A DNA stretch of 64,000 nucleotides, taken from NCBI RefSeq assembly GCF_017833035.1, contig NZ_JAFIBM010000001.1, positions 2,315,762-2,379,761 on the forward strand, read 5' to 3'. Source of the stretch: Frigoribacterium sp. PvP032. GTDB taxonomy: Bacteria; Actinomycetota; Actinomycetes; Actinomycetales; Microbacteriaceae. Below the pieces are notes generated by a model. That model was not told where the DNA came from. It made no database searches and saw nothing but the letters and a program-made list of their open reading frames with translations. A program made the translations under genes and the position numbers. Below, in pieces: positions 46,009-57,790 of the stretch. Within the stretch, counting starts at the first letter, position 1, and each line of letters starts with the position of its first letter.

Positions 46009-48257
46009 GACCGCCCGCCCCCGCGGGGACCACGTCCCCCGTCGTCGGGGCGGCCACGGAACGGACGGTCGCCGCCGCGCTCGGGGCGTCCGCCGCGGTC
46101 GTCGCGACCGGAACGGTCGTCGCGACCCTGGTAGCCGCCCCCGGCCGGGCGTCCGCCACGGTCGTCACGGCCCTGGTAGCCACCACCGGCAGGACGCCCT
46201 CCACGGTCGTCACGCCCCTGGTAGCCACCGCCAGCAGGACGACCACCACGGTCATCGCGCCCCTGGTAGCCACCGCCAGCAGGACGACCACCACGGTCAT
46301 CGCGCCCCTGGTAGCCACCGCCAGCAGGACGACCACCACGGTCATCGCGCCCCTGGTAGCCACCGCCAGCAGGACGACCACCACGGTCATCGCGGCCCTG
46401 GTAGCCGCCGCGCTCGGGGCGTCCACCGCGGTCGTCACGTGCACCACGGTCGTCACGGCCCTGGTAGCCGCCGCGGTCGTCGCCGTCACGGGCGCTGCGG
46501 TCCTCGCGGCCGCCGCGGCCGGATCCGGGTCCGCCGGCACGGACGCCGGAGGGGCGGCCGGTGCGCGGGTCCTTGGGCAGGTCGCGGTTCGGGTAGCCGG
46601 CGGCGCGTTCCTCGCCGGGGCTCAGCGGGCGGTCTCCGCCACGGGGAGCGCCGCCACGGTCGTCGCGCGACACGTAGCCGCCGCGGTCCGGGCGTCCGCC
46701 GCGGTCGTCGCGCGACACGAAGCCACCGCGCTCGGGACGGGCACCACGGTCGTCGCGACCCTGGTACCCACCGCCAGCGGGGCGTCCACCGCGGTCGTCG
46801 CGACCCTGGTAGCCACCACGCTCGGGGCGTCCGCCACGGTCGTCGCGCCGGTCGTCGCGACCCTGGTACCCGCCACCGGCAGGACGCCCACCACGGTCGT
46901 CACGACCCTGGTAGCCACCACGCTCGGGGCGTGCGCCACGGTCATCACGCCGGTCGTCGCGACCCTGGTACCCGCCACCGGCAGGACGCCCACCACGGTC
47001 GTCGCGAGCAGCGCCTCCTCGAGCACCCGAGCCAGGACGATCGGCGCGGGGGGCGTAGCCCCCACGGTCCTCGCGAGCGGCGTAGCCCCCGCGATCGCCA
47101 CGGTCGGCACGATCGTCGCGACCCTGGTAGCCACCACGCTCGGGACGGCCGGCACGGTCGTCACGCACCGGGCGCCCGCCGCGCCCGCCGCGATCCGCGC
47201 CCTGCTCGCGGCGTCCTGCCTGCTCGCGCCGCACCTCCGCGCGTCGCGACACCGGGGCGTCGCCCTTGCCGACACCGGCACGCGGGCCGGCACCGGGCAC
47301 GCGGCGACGCGCGTCGCGAGCGTCGGTCTCGGGGTCGTACTCGTCGTCGTCCTCGTCGTAGAACTCCTTCTCGACCTCGTCCGCGTCGAGGGCGACCTCG
47401 ACCACGTCGGCCTCGTCCACGGGTGCGTCGCCGCTCTCGATCGTGGGGACGGAGTCGACCTTCGGCGACGGCGCGGCGTCGCGCGCGATCGTGAGGATGG
47501 CGCCGAGCTCGGTCTTGTTCAGCGAGCGCACGTGCCCCGCCTTGAGGGTGCCGAGGTGCAGCGGGCCGAACGAGCGGCGCACGAGGTCGATGACGGGGTG
47601 GCCGACCTCCTCCATCATGCGGCGGACGATGCGGTTGCGCCCCGAGTGCAGGGTGATCTCGACCAGGGACGAGTCGGCGGAGCGCGACAGGCCCGCGCCT
47701 CCTGCGACCACGGCCGCGCGGTCGGCCGCGATCGGGCCGTCCTCGAGGTCGACGCCGGCGAGCAGCTGCGCGAGGACGGCGGGCGTGACGACGCCGCGCA
47801 CCTTGGCGATGTAGGTCTTGGTGACGCCGAACGAGGGGTGCGCCAGCACGTGGGCGAGCTCGCCGTCGTTCGTCAGCAGCAGCAGGCCGCTGGTCTCGAC
47901 GTCGAGGCGGCCGACGTTGAACAGGCGCTCCTCGAAGTCGGAGGTGAACTGCCGCAGGTCGGGGCGGTCGGCCTCGTCGCTCATCGTGCTGACGACGCCG
48001 ACGGGCTTGTTCAGCATCACGTAGCGGCGAGTCGTGTCGAGCTGGACGGCCGCGCCGTCCACGACGACCTTGTCCTTCTCGGGGTCGATGCGGCGACCGG
48101 CCTCGGTGACGACCTTGCCGTTGACGGTGACGCGGCCCGCGGCGATCAGGTCCTCGGACACGCGGCGCGAGGCGACGCCGGCGGCGGCCATGACCTTCTG
48201 CAGGCGCTCGCCCGTGGGCAGGTCGTCGTCGTGGGTGGTGGTGGGGTCAGATGACAT
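46005..48257 (-). CDS. rRNA pseudouridine synthase (RluB type) with giant Arg/Gly/Asp-rich repeat tail
   Basis: 750-residue protein. Residues 1-250 are a normal S4 domain (RLQKVMAAAGVASRRVSEDL) plus pseudouridine synthase with catalytic Asp in NVGRLDVETSGLLLLTNDG and the conserved LHSGRNRIVRRM. After an acidic bridge (about 270-320), more than 400 residues consist of Arg/Gly/Asp/Tyr repeats, chiefly GGYQGRDDRGGRPAG, about 14 copies of GGYQGRDDR in all. Such RGG-like tails bind RNA and phase-separate in other proteins. Repeat number is likely to vary between strains by slippage. ATG 48257 lies inside the end of scpB (11-nt overlap). Confidence 0.93.
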   Translation of the reverse strand: MSSDPTTTHDDDLPTGERLQKVMAAAGVASRRVSEDLIAAGRVTVNGKVVTEAGRRIDPEKDKVVVDGAAVQLDTTRRYVMLNKPVGVVSTMSDEADRPDLRQFTSDFEERLFNVGRLDVETSGLLLLTNDGELAHVLAHPSFGVTKTYIAKVRGVVTPAVLAQLLAGVDLEDGPIAADRAAVVAGGAGLSRSADSSLVEITLHSGRNRIVRRMMEEVGHPVIDLVRRSFGPLHLGTLKAGHVRSLNKTELGAILTIARDAAPSPKVDSVPTIESGDAPVDEADVVEVALDADEVEKEFYDEDDDEYDPETDARDARRRVPGAGPRAGVGKGDAPVSRRAEVRREQAGRREQGADRGGRGGRPVRDDRAGRPERGGYQGRDDRADRGDRGGYAAREDRGGYAPRADRPGSGARGGAARDDRGGRPAGGGYQGRDDRRDDRGARPERGGYQGRDDRGGRPAGGGYQGRDDRRDDRGGRPERGGYQGRDDRGGRPAGGGYQGRDDRGARPERGGFVSRDDRGGRPDRGGYVSRDDRGGAPRGGDRPLSPGEERAAGYPNRDLPKDPRTGRPSGVRAGGPGSGRGGREDRSARDGDDRGGYQGRDDRGARDDRGGRPERGGYQGRDDRGGRPAGGGYQGRDDRGGRPAGGGYQGRDDRGGRPAGGGYQGRDDRGGRPAGGGYQGRDDRGGRPAGGGYQGRDDRGGRPAGGGYQGRDDRSGRDDRGGRPERGGDRPFRGRPDDGGRGPRGGGRS
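46120..46400. repeat. Tandem 45-bp repeat array in the RluB tail
   Basis: Six consecutive near-identical 45-bp units encode GGYQGRDDRGGRPAG; three (about 46215-46375) look identical at nucleotide level, pointing to recent expansion by slippage or gene conversion. Looser copies continue to about 47130. Confidence 0.85.
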
Positions 48258-48852
48258 CGTCGAATCCTCCGGATCCGTCAGGGAGGAGCGGGGAGATCAG
48301 CGGGAGCTCGTCGAGCGAGGCGATGCCGAGGTGGGTCAACAAGAGATCCGTCGTTTCGTAGGTGAGGGCGCCGGTCTCGGGGTCGGTGGACGACTCCGTG
48401 ACCAAGCCGCGACCCACCAGTGTACGGACGACCGAGTCGACGTTCACCGCGCGGATCTGCGCGATGCTGCTGCGGGTGATGGGCTGCTTGTAGGCGATGA
48501 CCGCCAGCGTCTCGAGAGCCGCCTGCGACAGTCTGGACGGGTTCTCCGTCAGCACGAAATCGCGCACGACGGGATCGAGCTCTTCCCGGACGTAGAAACG
48601 CCAGCCGCCGCCGACCTCGCGCAGCTCGAAGCCGCGCCGGGGCGTGCCGTCGACGCCGTCGAAGTCGGCGACCAGGTCGGCCACCGCACGGCGCACCTCG
48701 GCGGTCGGGCGCCCCACGGCGGCGGCCAGCGAGAGCAGCGACTGCGGCTCGTCCGCGACCAGCAGCACGGCCTCGAGCGCTCGGGCGGTCGCGCGGTCGT
48801 CGTGCGCCGTAGCCGAACGAGTCGAGGAGGCGGTCGTCGTGTCAGCCGTCAT
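48247..48852 (-). CDS. scpB: Segregation and condensation protein B
   Basis: 201-residue ScpB, the winged-helix partner of ScpA in the SMC condensin complex that organises the chromosome. RALEAVLLVADEPQSLLSLA, then GWRFYVREELDPVV, ETLAVIAYKQPITRSSIAQIR and TTDLLLTHLGIASLDELP are typical. ATG 48852 overlaps scpA by 11 nt. The first 25 residues are Thr/Ser/Ala-rich. Confidence 0.96.
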   Translation of the reverse strand: MTADTTTASSTRSATAHDDRATARALEAVLLVADEPQSLLSLAAAVGRPTAEVRRAVADLVADFDGVDGTPRRGFELREVGGGWRFYVREELDPVVRDFVLTENPSRLSQAALETLAVIAYKQPITRSSIAQIRAVNVDSVVRTLVGRGLVTESSTDPETGALTYETTDLLLTHLGIASLDELPLISPLLPDGSGGFDDVI

Positions 48853-49699
48853 AGTCGGCCCCCAGCGAGTCCAGCGCCTCGTCGGTCCAGTGCTCGGCCA
48901 CCCAGCGCACGCTGAGCTCGCCGAGCGGCTCCACCTGCTCGAACGCCAGCGACCCGTGCCGGTAGAGCTCGAGCAAGGCGAGGAACCGCGCGACGACGAC
49001 GCCCTTCTGGTCGACGTCGGCCACGAGCTCGCGGAACGTGGCGACCCCGGCGCGGCGCAGCATCGCGACGACCCAGGCGGCCTGCTCGCGGATGCTCACG
49101 AGCGGGGCGTGCAGGTGGTCGAGGCCGACGGTGGGCACGGCCTGCGGGGTGAGGGCGAAGGCGGCGAGCGCCGCGAAGTCGTCGGGCGTGAGCGTCCAGA
49201 CCAGCTCGGGCGTCGTGACCCGGTACTTCTCCTCCAGGCGCACGGCGCGGGCGTGGCGGCGGGACTCCGTCGCGCCTCGCTCGGCGAACCACTCCGCCGC
49301 CTGCTTGAAGGCGCGGTACTGCAGCAGCCGCGCGAAGAGCAGGTCGCGGGCCTCGAGCAGCGCGACGTCTTCTGCGTCGACGAGCTCGCCCTGGGGCAGC
49401 AGGCCGGCGACCTTGAGGTCGAGCAGGGTCGCGGCGACGACGATGAACTGGCTGGCCTGGTCGAGGTCCTCGTCGGTGTCGACGGTGCGCAGGTAGGCGA
49501 TGAACTCGTCGGTGACGGCGCTGAGCGCCACCTCGGTGACGTCCATCTCGCGCTTCCCGATGAGGGTCAGCAGCAGGTCGAACGGCCCGCTGAAGTTGTC
49601 GAGCACGACCTCGAACCCCCGCGTCGACGCGTCGACGACGGGATCGGGGCTGCCGCTCGGGTCGGCGACGACGACGGGGGCCTCAGGCTGCGGCACCAC
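48842..49699 (-). CDS. scpA: Segregation and condensation protein A
   Basis: 285-residue kleisin of the SMC-ScpAB complex. The N-terminal region has the family signature FEVLDNFSGPFDLLLTLIGKR-like VVLDNFSGPFDLLLTLIGKR and DVTEVALSAVTDEFIAYL; the C-terminal winged helix is near FRELVADVDQKGVVVARFLALLEL. Start GTG 49699, overlapping parA by 17 nt; the next codon is also GTG, so the exact start may be 49696. Confidence 0.96.
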   Translation of the reverse strand: MVPQPEAPVVVADPSGSPDPVVDASTRGFEVVLDNFSGPFDLLLTLIGKREMDVTEVALSAVTDEFIAYLRTVDTDEDLDQASQFIVVAATLLDLKVAGLLPQGELVDAEDVALLEARDLLFARLLQYRAFKQAAEWFAERGATESRRHARAVRLEEKYRVTTPELVWTLTPDDFAALAAFALTPQAVPTVGLDHLHAPLVSIREQAAWVVAMLRRAGVATFRELVADVDQKGVVVARFLALLELYRHGSLAFEQVEPLGELSVRWVAEHWTDEALDSLGADYDG

Positions 49700-50582
49700 G
49701 CGCGATCAGCTCTCGGGCCAGCTGGCGATAGGCCTGCGCCGCCGGGTGCTCGGGGGCGAACTGCGTGATGGGGATGCCGGCGACCGACGCGTCGGGGAAC
49801 TTCACGGTGCGGCCGATGACGGTCTCGAGCACCTCGTCGCCGAACGCGTCGACGACGCGCTCGAGCACCTCGCGGCTGTGCAGGGTGCGCGAGTCGAACA
49901 TCGTCGGCAGGATGCCGTCGAGCGTGATGGCCGGGTTCAGCCGGTCGCGCACCTTCTCGATCGTCTCGACGAGCAGGGCGACGCCGCGCAGGGCGAAGAA
50001 CTCGCACTCGAGCGGGATGAGCACGCCGTGCGCCGCAGTGAGGGCGTTGACGGTGAGGAGGCCCAGCGAGGGCTGGCAGTCGATCAGGATGACGTCGTAC
50101 TCGGCGCTGACCTGCCGGATGATGCGGGCGAGGATCTGCTCGCGGGCGACCTCGTTGACGAGGTGCACCTCGGCGGCGGACAGGTCGATGTTCGCCGGCA
50201 TGACGTCGAGGTCGTGCACGCGGGTCGGCACGATCACGTCGTGCGCGTCCTTCACGGACCCGATCATGAGGTCGTAGATCGTCGGCTGGTCGTGCGCCTG
50301 CACGCCGAGACCCGCGGTGAGGGCGCCCTGGGGGTCGAAGTCGATGGCGAGCACGCGACGGCCGTACTCGGCGAACGCGGCGCCGAGGTTGATCGTGGTC
50401 GTGGTCTTGCCGACGCCGCCCTTCTGGTTGCAGAGGGTGATGATGCGCGCGGGGCCGTGGCCGTCGAGCCTCTCGGGGACGGCGAACTCGGTGCGCGGGC
50501 GACCGGTCGGACCGTTCGCGGGAACGGTCGCCGGAGCGCTCTCGAAGAGGGCGGGCGTGCTCGAGGTCGACTTGGTGCTCAC
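49683..50582 (-). CDS. ParA/Soj-family chromosome-partitioning ATPase
   Basis: 299-residue ParA-type ATPase. Deviant Walker A CNQKGGVGKTTTTINLGAAF (about 50-70), FDPQGALTAGLG, Walker A' and B in VILIDCQPSLGLLTVNALTA. An N-terminal 45-residue tail precedes the domain. It is not next to a parB gene but upstream of scpA-scpB, a conserved actinobacterial arrangement for a second ParA-like protein linked to SMC loading. GTG start at 50582. Confidence 0.92.
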   Translation of the reverse strand: MSTKSTSSTPALFESAPATVPANGPTGRPRTEFAVPERLDGHGPARIITLCNQKGGVGKTTTTINLGAAFAEYGRRVLAIDFDPQGALTAGLGVQAHDQPTIYDLMIGSVKDAHDVIVPTRVHDLDVMPANIDLSAAEVHLVNEVAREQILARIIRQVSAEYDVILIDCQPSLGLLTVNALTAAHGVLIPLECEFFALRGVALLVETIEKVRDRLNPAITLDGILPTMFDSRTLHSREVLERVVDAFGDEVLETVIGRTVKFPDASVAGIPITQFAPEHPAAQAYRQLARELIARGAAA

Positions 50583-50676
50583 ACGTCGATGGTACCGGCG
50601 GCCCCCGTCCGAGCCGGGCTGACGCGCCCGCCCCGCAGGCAGGAAGCCTCATGCGGCGGATGAAGGTAGTGCCTGG

Positions 50677-51600
50677 TCAGGAGGCAGGTCGGAGCGCCCG
50701 GGGGTGGGCCGTCACGTACATGTCGCGCAGCGCGTCCGCCGTCACCAGCGTGTAGATCTGCGTCGTCGCGACGGACGAGTGGCCGAGCAGCTCCTGCACC
50801 ACCCGCACGTCCGCGCCGCCCTCGAGCAGGTGCGTGGCGAACGAGTGCCGCAGGGTGTGCGGCGAGACCTCGACGTCGAGCTCGGCCCGCTCGGCGGCGG
50901 CCTGGATGACGAGCCAGGCGCTCTGCCGCGAGAGGCGCGCGCCCCGCGCGCCGAGGAACAACGCGGGCGTGGCGTCGCCCCGCACCGAGAACTCGGGCCG
51001 GCCGCGCACGAGCCAGGCGTCGAGCGCCCGTCTCGCGTAGCTGCCCACCGGCACGATCCGCTGCTTGCCGCCCTTGCCGAACAGCCGCACGACGTCTCCC
51101 CCGTCGATGACGTCGTCCACGTTGAGCGACACGGCCTCGCTCACGCGGGCACCCGTCGCGTAGAGCAGCTCGAGCAGCGCCTTGTCGCGCACCCGCGCGG
51201 TCTCGTCGCCGTCGGTGGCGGCCAGCAGGGCCTCGACCTGCGCGACCGAGATGGCCTTCGGCAGGCGCGAGGGCAGCTTCGGCGGGCGGACGCCCGCCGC
51301 GACGTCGACGGCGACCAGCCCCTCCTCGTGCAGGAAACGGTGCAGCCCCCTGACCGAGGAGAGCACCCTGGCCACGCTGGAGGCGCGCAGAGGGTCCTCC
51401 GAACGGGTCGCCAGCGCGGCCGGGAAAGCCGCGACGTCCGCGGGCACGACCTCCTCGACGGAGGCGCGTCCCGCCTCCTCGAGGTGCGCCGCCCAGAGCA
51501 CGAGGTCGCGCCGGTACGCGGCCGTCGTGTTCGGGGACAGGCCTCGCTCGACAGTGACGTGCCTCAGGTAGCGGGCGACCGCCTCCTCGATCGACGTCAT
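50677..51600 (-). CDS. xerD: Site-specific tyrosine recombinase XerD
   Basis: 307-residue recombinase that resolves chromosome dimers at dif with XerC. N-terminal SAM-like core-binding domain ([23 protein letters not shown]), C-terminal catalytic domain with Arg in [13 protein letters not shown], Lys in GKGGKQR, His-x-x-Arg in [14 protein letters not shown], and Tyr in [15 protein letters not shown] 51600 chosen; the frame continues upstream only as a shadow of the NUDIX gene. Its housekeeping context shows it is the chromosomal enzyme, not an island integrase. Confidence 0.96.
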   Translation of the reverse strand: MTSIEEAVARYLRHVTVERGLSPNTTAAYRRDLVLWAAHLEEAGRASVEEVVPADVAAFPAALATRSEDPLRASSVARVLSSVRGLHRFLHEEGLVAVDVAAGVRPPKLPSRLPKAISVAQVEALLAATDGDETARVRDKALLELLYATGARVSEAVSLNVDDVIDGGDVVRLFGKGGKQRIVPVGSYARRALDAWLVRGRPEFSVRGDATPALFLGARGARLSRQSAWLVIQAAAERAELDVEVSPHTLRHSFATHLLEGGADVRVVQELLGHSSVATTQIYTLVTADALRDMYVTAHPRALRPAS

Positions 51601-51634
51601 CGCGCGCCCGTCCCGACCGCTGGCAGCTCGGACG

Positions 51635-52207
51635 TCAGCGGCGGGCGGCCGCGGTCGCGGCCAGCGCCGCGATGCTGAGGATGGAGTTGTGCAGGCGCCC
51701 GGCCAGCACGCCGTCGACGATCTCGTCGAGGGCGACCCAGCGCTTCTCGATGTCCGCCTCTTCTGCGGTGCGGTCGAAGGCGGCTGCGGTCGCGCTGACG
51801 CCGGTCGCCCGGTAGACGGTGACGAGCTCGTCGTTGCCGCCGGGGGTGGTGTGGAACGAGACGAGCTCGTCCCACTGCGTGGCCTCGAGGTCGGCCTCCT
51901 CTGCCAGCTCGCGCTTGGCCGCGTCGAGCTTCGACTCGCCCTCGGCGTCGAGCAGGCCGGCGGGCAGCTCCCAGTCGCGGGTGCGGATCGGGTGCCGGTA
52001 CTGCTTGATGACGAGCACGCGGTCGTGCTCGTCGACCGCGAGCACCGCGACGGCACCGGTGTGCGCGACGTACTCCCGGGTCATCGGCGAGCCGTTGTAG
52101 TCGACGACGTCACGGACGACGTTCCAGACGGCGCCCTCGAAGACGGTCTCGGAGGAGGTGACGGTCGGGTCGGCGGGCTCGTCCCGCAGCAGCTCGGTGT
52201 CGGCCAC
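51635..52207 (-). CDS. NUDIX hydrolase (ADP-ribose pyrophosphatase type)
   Basis: 190-residue NUDIX enzyme. The Nudix box runs from [20 protein letters not shown] to EADL (about 85-110). Flanking [17 protein letters not shown] is characteristic of ADP-ribose pyrophosphatases, which cleave ADP-ribose to AMP and ribose-5-phosphate. It starts 3 bp after the pyrG stop and precedes xerD, as in other actinobacteria. Confidence 0.93.
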   Translation of the reverse strand: MADTELLRDEPADPTVTSSETVFEGAVWNVVRDVVDYNGSPMTREYVAHTGAVAVLAVDEHDRVLVIKQYRHPIRTRDWELPAGLLDAEGESKLDAAKRELAEEADLEATQWDELVSFHTTPGGNDELVTVYRATGVSATAAAFDRTAEEADIEKRWVALDEIVDGVLAGRLHNSILSIAALAATAAARR

Positions 52208-52210
52208 GGC

Positions 52211-54028
<1,818 letters not shown>

Positions 54029-54075
54029 GGGATTCCATCCTATGTCACGCGGGGCCGGTCGGCCACCGCTGCCTG

Positions 54076-55785
54076 TTACGAGTGTGTGACGGCGCGCCCG
54101 GCCGAGGCGAGCTCGAGCAGCTCGCGGGCGTGGTCGAGGCCGCTGGCGCTGTCGGGCAGCCCCGAGAGCAGCCGGGCCATCTCGGCGACCCGCTCGTCGC
54201 CCTCGAGCTGCTGCACGCTGCTCGCGGTGACCTCGCCCGACGCGTCCTTGACGACGCGCAGGTGGTTGGTGGCGAACGCCGCGACCTGGGCGAGGTGCGT
54301 CACGACGATGACCTGCGCGCGCTCGGACAGCGCGGCGAGCCGGCGGCCGATCTCGATCGCGGCGGATCCGCCGACGCCGGCGTCGACCTCGTCGAAGACG
54401 AAGGTCGGCACGTCGCTCGACCCGGCCATCACGACCTCGAGGGCGAGCATGACGCGCGAGAGCTCGCCTCCTGAGGCTCCCTTGCCCAGCGGGCGGGGCT
54501 CGCTGCCCGGGTGCGGTCGAAGCAGCAGCGACACGACGTCGGCGCCCGTGCTGCCGAGCTCGTCGCGCGGCGTGACCTCGACGACGATCTCGGCGCCGGC
54601 CATCGCGAGCGCGGACAGCTCGGCGCTGACGCGCTCGGACAGGTCGGCCCCGGAGGCGCGGCGCAGGTCGCTGAGGACGCCCGCCCTGGCCTCGGCCTCG
54701 GCCCGGAACTGCGCCACCTCGTCGTCGAGCGAGGCGAGCCGGTCGTCGTCGCCGTCGAGCTCGACCAGGCGTCGGCTGCCCTCGTCGAGCAGCCGCAGCA
54801 CGTCGTCGAGACCAGGACCGTGCTTGCGCATCAGCGAGGTCAGCTCGGCGCGACGGGTCTGCACGGCCTCGAGGTCGCCCGCAGCGTCGGCGTCGAGGCC
54901 GCCGAGGTAGCTCGACAGGCGCGACGACGACTCGGACACCTGCACGCTGACCTCGGCCAGCAGGTCGGCGATCGGCGCGAGCTCGGGGTCGTGCGGGGCG
55001 ACGCGCTCGACCTGGCGGCGCGCCTCCTCGACGAGCGAGAGCACGTCGCGGGTGCCGTCGACGGCGTCGGTGGAGAGGATCTCGTGGGCGAGGCCGGCGG
55101 CGAGCCGCAGGTCTTCCGAGTTGCTGAGCCGTTCGGCCGTCGCGTCCAGCTCGTCGAGCTCACCGGCCACGGGCGCGGCTGCCTCGATCTCGTCGATGGC
55201 GGCGCGCAGCGCGTCAGCCTCGGCGCGACGCTCGTCGCGGTCGCGGGTGATCTCGGCGAGCTCGTCACGTGCGGCGGTCCACGCCCCGAAGGCGGCCCGG
55301 TAGGAGGCGGCGGCCGCGGCCAGGGGTGCGCCTCCGTGCGCGTCCACCGCCGCCCGCTGTGCCTGTGCCGACTTGAGGCGGATCTGCTCGGACTGCCCGT
55401 GGACGATGACGAGGTGGTCGGCGAGGTCGCCGAGCACGCCGATCGGGGCAGAGCGGCCGCCCACGACGGCCCGGCTGCGCCCCTCGGCCGAGACGACCCG
55501 GCTGAGGAAGAGCTCGCCGTCGTCGACGTCTCCCCCGGCGTCGCGGACGCGATCGACGACGGCACCCTCGACCGGGACGACCCACCGACCGTCGACGACG
55601 GCCTGGGCGCTGCCGGAGCGCACGATGCCGCTCTCGGCGCGCTGGCCGAGCAGGAGGCCGAGCGCGGTGACGACCATGGTCTTGCCTGCGCCGGTCTCGC
55701 CGGTCACGGCGGTGAAGCCCGGCCCGAGGGGCAGGGTGGCCCGGCCGATGACGCCGAGGTCGCGGATCGCGATCTCCTCGATCAC
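54076..55785 (-). CDS. recN: DNA repair protein RecN
   Basis: 569-residue SMC-like ATPase acting in double-strand break repair. [19 protein letters not shown] and Walker [19 protein letters not shown] at the start; coiled-coil arms in the middle ([20 protein letters not shown] and similar); ABC signature [15 protein letters not shown], Walker [14 protein letters not shown] and [13 protein letters not shown] 55785 overlaps the nadK stop (GTGA). Longer frames upstream are shadows of nadK. Confidence 0.96.
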   Translation of the reverse strand: MIEEIAIRDLGVIGRATLPLGPGFTAVTGETGAGKTMVVTALGLLLGQRAESGIVRSGSAQAVVDGRWVVPVEGAVVDRVRDAGGDVDDGELFLSRVVSAEGRSRAVVGGRSAPIGVLGDLADHLVIVHGQSEQIRLKSAQAQRAAVDAHGGAPLAAAAASYRAAFGAWTAARDELAEITRDRDERRAEADALRAAIDEIEAAAPVAGELDELDATAERLSNSEDLRLAAGLAHEILSTDAVDGTRDVLSLVEEARRQVERVAPHDPELAPIADLLAEVSVQVSESSSRLSSYLGGLDADAAGDLEAVQTRRAELTSLMRKHGPGLDDVLRLLDEGSRRLVELDGDDDRLASLDDEVAQFRAEAEARAGVLSDLRRASGADLSERVSAELSALAMAGAEIVVEVTPRDELGSTGADVVSLLLRPHPGSEPRPLGKGASGGELSRVMLALEVVMAGSSDVPTFVFDEVDAGVGGSAAIEIGRRLAALSERAQVIVVTHLAQVAAFATNHLRVVKDASGEVTASSVQQLEGDERVAEMARLLSGLPDSASGLDHARELLELASAGRAVTHS

Positions 55786-56714
55786 GAGGCGTCTCCCTGC
55801 TCGGGGCCGCGCCAGCCGGTCACCGGCAGCTTGAACTTGGCGACGAGGCGATCGGTGAACGGCCCCTGTCGCAGGCGGGCCAGCAGCACGGGCTGGTCGG
55901 AGCGGGTGCACTCGACGCGGGCGCCCGGCGGCAGGTCGTGCTCGCGGCGGCCGTCGCACCAGAGGATGCCGCGGCCGTCGGTCCGGCTCATCACCTCGAC
56001 GGCGAGCGTCGAGTCGGGGCCGACGACGAGGGGCCGCGCGAAGAGCGCGTGCGCGCTGAGCGGCACGAGCAGCAGCGCCTGGACCTCGGGCCAGACGACC
56101 GGCCCGCCGGCGGAGAACGAGTACGCGGTCGAGCCGGTCGGCGTCGACATGACGACGCCGTCGCAGCCGAACGACGACAGGGGGCGCCCGTCGACCTCGA
56201 TGACGACCTCGAGCATCCGCTCGCGCGACGCCTTCTCGACGGTCGCCTCGTTCATCGCCCAGGTGCGCCAGACGACCTCGGTGCCCTCGACGACCCGGAC
56301 GTCGAGGGCGGTGCGCTCCTCGACGTCGTAGTCGCGCGCGACCACGCGCGACACGGCGTAGGCCATCTCGTCGCGCTCGCTCTCGGCGAGGAACCCGACG
56401 TGGCCGAGGTTGACCCCGACGATCGGGGCACGCGTGCCCCGGACGAGCTCGGCGGCCCGGAGGATGGTGCCGTCGCCGCCCAGGACGATGACGCACTCGA
56501 GCGTGTCGAGCGCGACGTCCTCGCCGAGGATGTCCACCGGCTCGATGTCGGGGGCCGCCGACTTGATGTCGTCCCACTCGTCACGCGAGAGGACGGGCAC
56601 GACGCCGGCCGCGACGAGGAGGCCGCAGACCTCGAGGGCCGCGTCGAGCGAGTCGCGTCGCCCGGTGTGGGAGACGACGAGGATGTGCCGTGCCGTCGTG
56701 TCGATCTGTCTCAC
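55782..56714 (-). CDS. nadK: NAD kinase
   Basis: 310-residue enzyme phosphorylating NAD to NADP. GGDGT motif in VIVLGGDGTILRAAELV, GVNLGHVGFLAE, the conserved NEATVEK and SFGCDGVVMSTPTGSTAYSFSAGGP. I use the GTG at 56714, which overlaps the tlyA stop in the 4-nt style seen across this region and gives a short N-terminus like relatives; an upstream ATG at 56747 would add 11 residues. Part of the conserved tlyA-nadK-recN set. Confidence 0.95.
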   Translation of the reverse strand: MRQIDTTARHILVVSHTGRRDSLDAALEVCGLLVAAGVVPVLSRDEWDDIKSAAPDIEPVDILGEDVALDTLECVIVLGGDGTILRAAELVRGTRAPIVGVNLGHVGFLAESERDEMAYAVSRVVARDYDVEERTALDVRVVEGTEVVWRTWAMNEATVEKASRERMLEVVIEVDGRPLSSFGCDGVVMSTPTGSTAYSFSAGGPVVWPEVQALLLVPLSAHALFARPLVVGPDSTLAVEVMSRTDGRGILWCDGRREHDLPPGARVECTRSDQPVLLARLRQGPFTDRLVAKFKLPVTGWRGPEQGDAS

Positions 56715-57568
56715 GCTCCCGTCGTGCTCTCGGACCTGCCGAGCCATTCTGTCGGATTCGACCCGTGACGAGCCGAGAACCGCACGACGTACTCCTTGTT
56801 GCCTGCCGTGCCGACGATGGGTGAGGGGATGATCCCCGCGGTGCCGAGGCCCAGGTCGTGCGCCGCCCAGAGGACGCCGGTGACGGCCTCGTTCCGCAGC
56901 CGGGCGTCGTGCACGACGCCCTCGCGGATGCCCTGCCTGCCGACCTCGAACTGCGGCTTCACGAGCAGGACGAAGTCGCTGTCCACAGGGACGCTGGCCA
57001 CGAGCGCCGGCAGGACCATCGTGAGCGAGATGAACGAGAGGTCGGCGACGACGAGGTCGATCGAGGAGGCGCGGTCGCTGAGGCCGTGCAGCTGACCGGC
57101 CTCGAGGTAGCGCGCGTTCACCCCCTCGACCACCGTGACGCGCGGGTCGCTGCGGATCGACGGCGACAGCTGGCCGTGCCCGACGTCGAGCGCGACGACG
57201 TGGTCGGCACCCCGCTCGAGCAGCACCTGCGTGAAGCCCCCGGTCGAGGCGCCCACGTCGAGGGCCGTCCGCCCGCGGGGGTCGACGCCGAAGGAGTCCA
57301 GCGCCGCGACGAGCTTGTGCGCGGCGCGACTGACGTAGTGGTCGAGGCCTGCGACCTCGACGGTGTCGGTCTCGACCACCCGGGACGACGCCTTGACGAC
57401 GCCCGAGCCGTTGACCGTCACCAGGCCGTCGGCGAGGAGGCGGGCGGCGTGCGTGCGAGACCGGGCGAGCCCCCGAGATGCCAGAGCAGCGTCGAGACGC
57501 TGTCCGTCCCGCTCCGCCTGGTCGGCGGACGAACCGGCGTCCTCCGGCTCCTCGATGCGGACGGTCAC
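56711..57568 (-). CDS. tlyA: TlyA-family rRNA 2'-O-methyltransferase
   Basis: 285-residue enzyme; in mycobacteria TlyA methylates 16S and 23S rRNA and loss gives capreomycin resistance. N-terminal S4 domain (QRLDAALASRGLARSRTHAARLL), then FtsJ-like methyltransferase with ALDVGASTGGFTQVLLERGA, VVADLSFISL and VLLVKPQFEVG. The GTG start overlaps the upstream small gene stop (GTGA). Confidence 0.95.
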   Translation of the reverse strand: MTVRIEEPEDAGSSADQAERDGQRLDAALASRGLARSRTHAARLLADGLVTVNGSGVVKASSRVVETDTVEVAGLDHYVSRAAHKLVAALDSFGVDPRGRTALDVGASTGGFTQVLLERGADHVVALDVGHGQLSPSIRSDPRVTVVEGVNARYLEAGQLHGLSDRASSIDLVVADLSFISLTMVLPALVASVPVDSDFVLLVKPQFEVGRQGIREGVVHDARLRNEAVTGVLWAAHDLGLGTAGIIPSPIVGTAGNKEYVVRFSARHGSNPTEWLGRSESTTGA

Positions 57569-57777
57569 CGACCACCCGAGCTGACGTCGGCCTCGCCTGT
57601 GCCCACGCCCTCGAGGGCAGTGCGCAGCTCGTCGTGCACGGCACCGAACGCCGTGGCGCGCTGGTCGAGAGGGAGGCTCTCGATCGACCGGAGGCGCGCT
57701 GCCAGCTCGGCTGCCGCCTCCTCGTCCGACGTCGCGTCGACGGTGGTGGTGTCGGCGGAACTCGGCTCTGGCTGCAT
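57565..57777 (-). CDS. Small conserved acidic protein between HAD-IIA and tlyA
   Basis: 70-residue acidic protein: Ser/Thr-rich start, then EEAAAELAARLRSIESLPLD and RATAFGAVHDELRTALEG, predicted helical. A small ORF of this type commonly sits between the HAD-IIA phosphatase and tlyA in actinobacteria; function unknown. ATG 57777 chosen; the frame is open upstream, but that part overlaps the neighbouring gene. Its TGA overlaps the tlyA start. Confidence 0.75.
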   Translation of the reverse strand: MQPEPSSADTTTVDATSDEEAAAELAARLRSIESLPLDQRATAFGAVHDELRTALEGVGTGEADVSSGGR

Positions 57778-57790
57778 GGTGTCGCCCACC

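Noticed and set aside
46005-48257. CRISPR-like array in the 46-47 kb repeats
   Set aside because: Units are 45 bp, contiguous, in frame with a coding sequence and without unique spacers; they encode a protein repeat tail.
50677-51600. Tyrosine recombinase as integrase of the island
   Set aside because: It sits 18 kb away in the conserved NUDIX-xerD-parA-scpA order and has XerD motifs.
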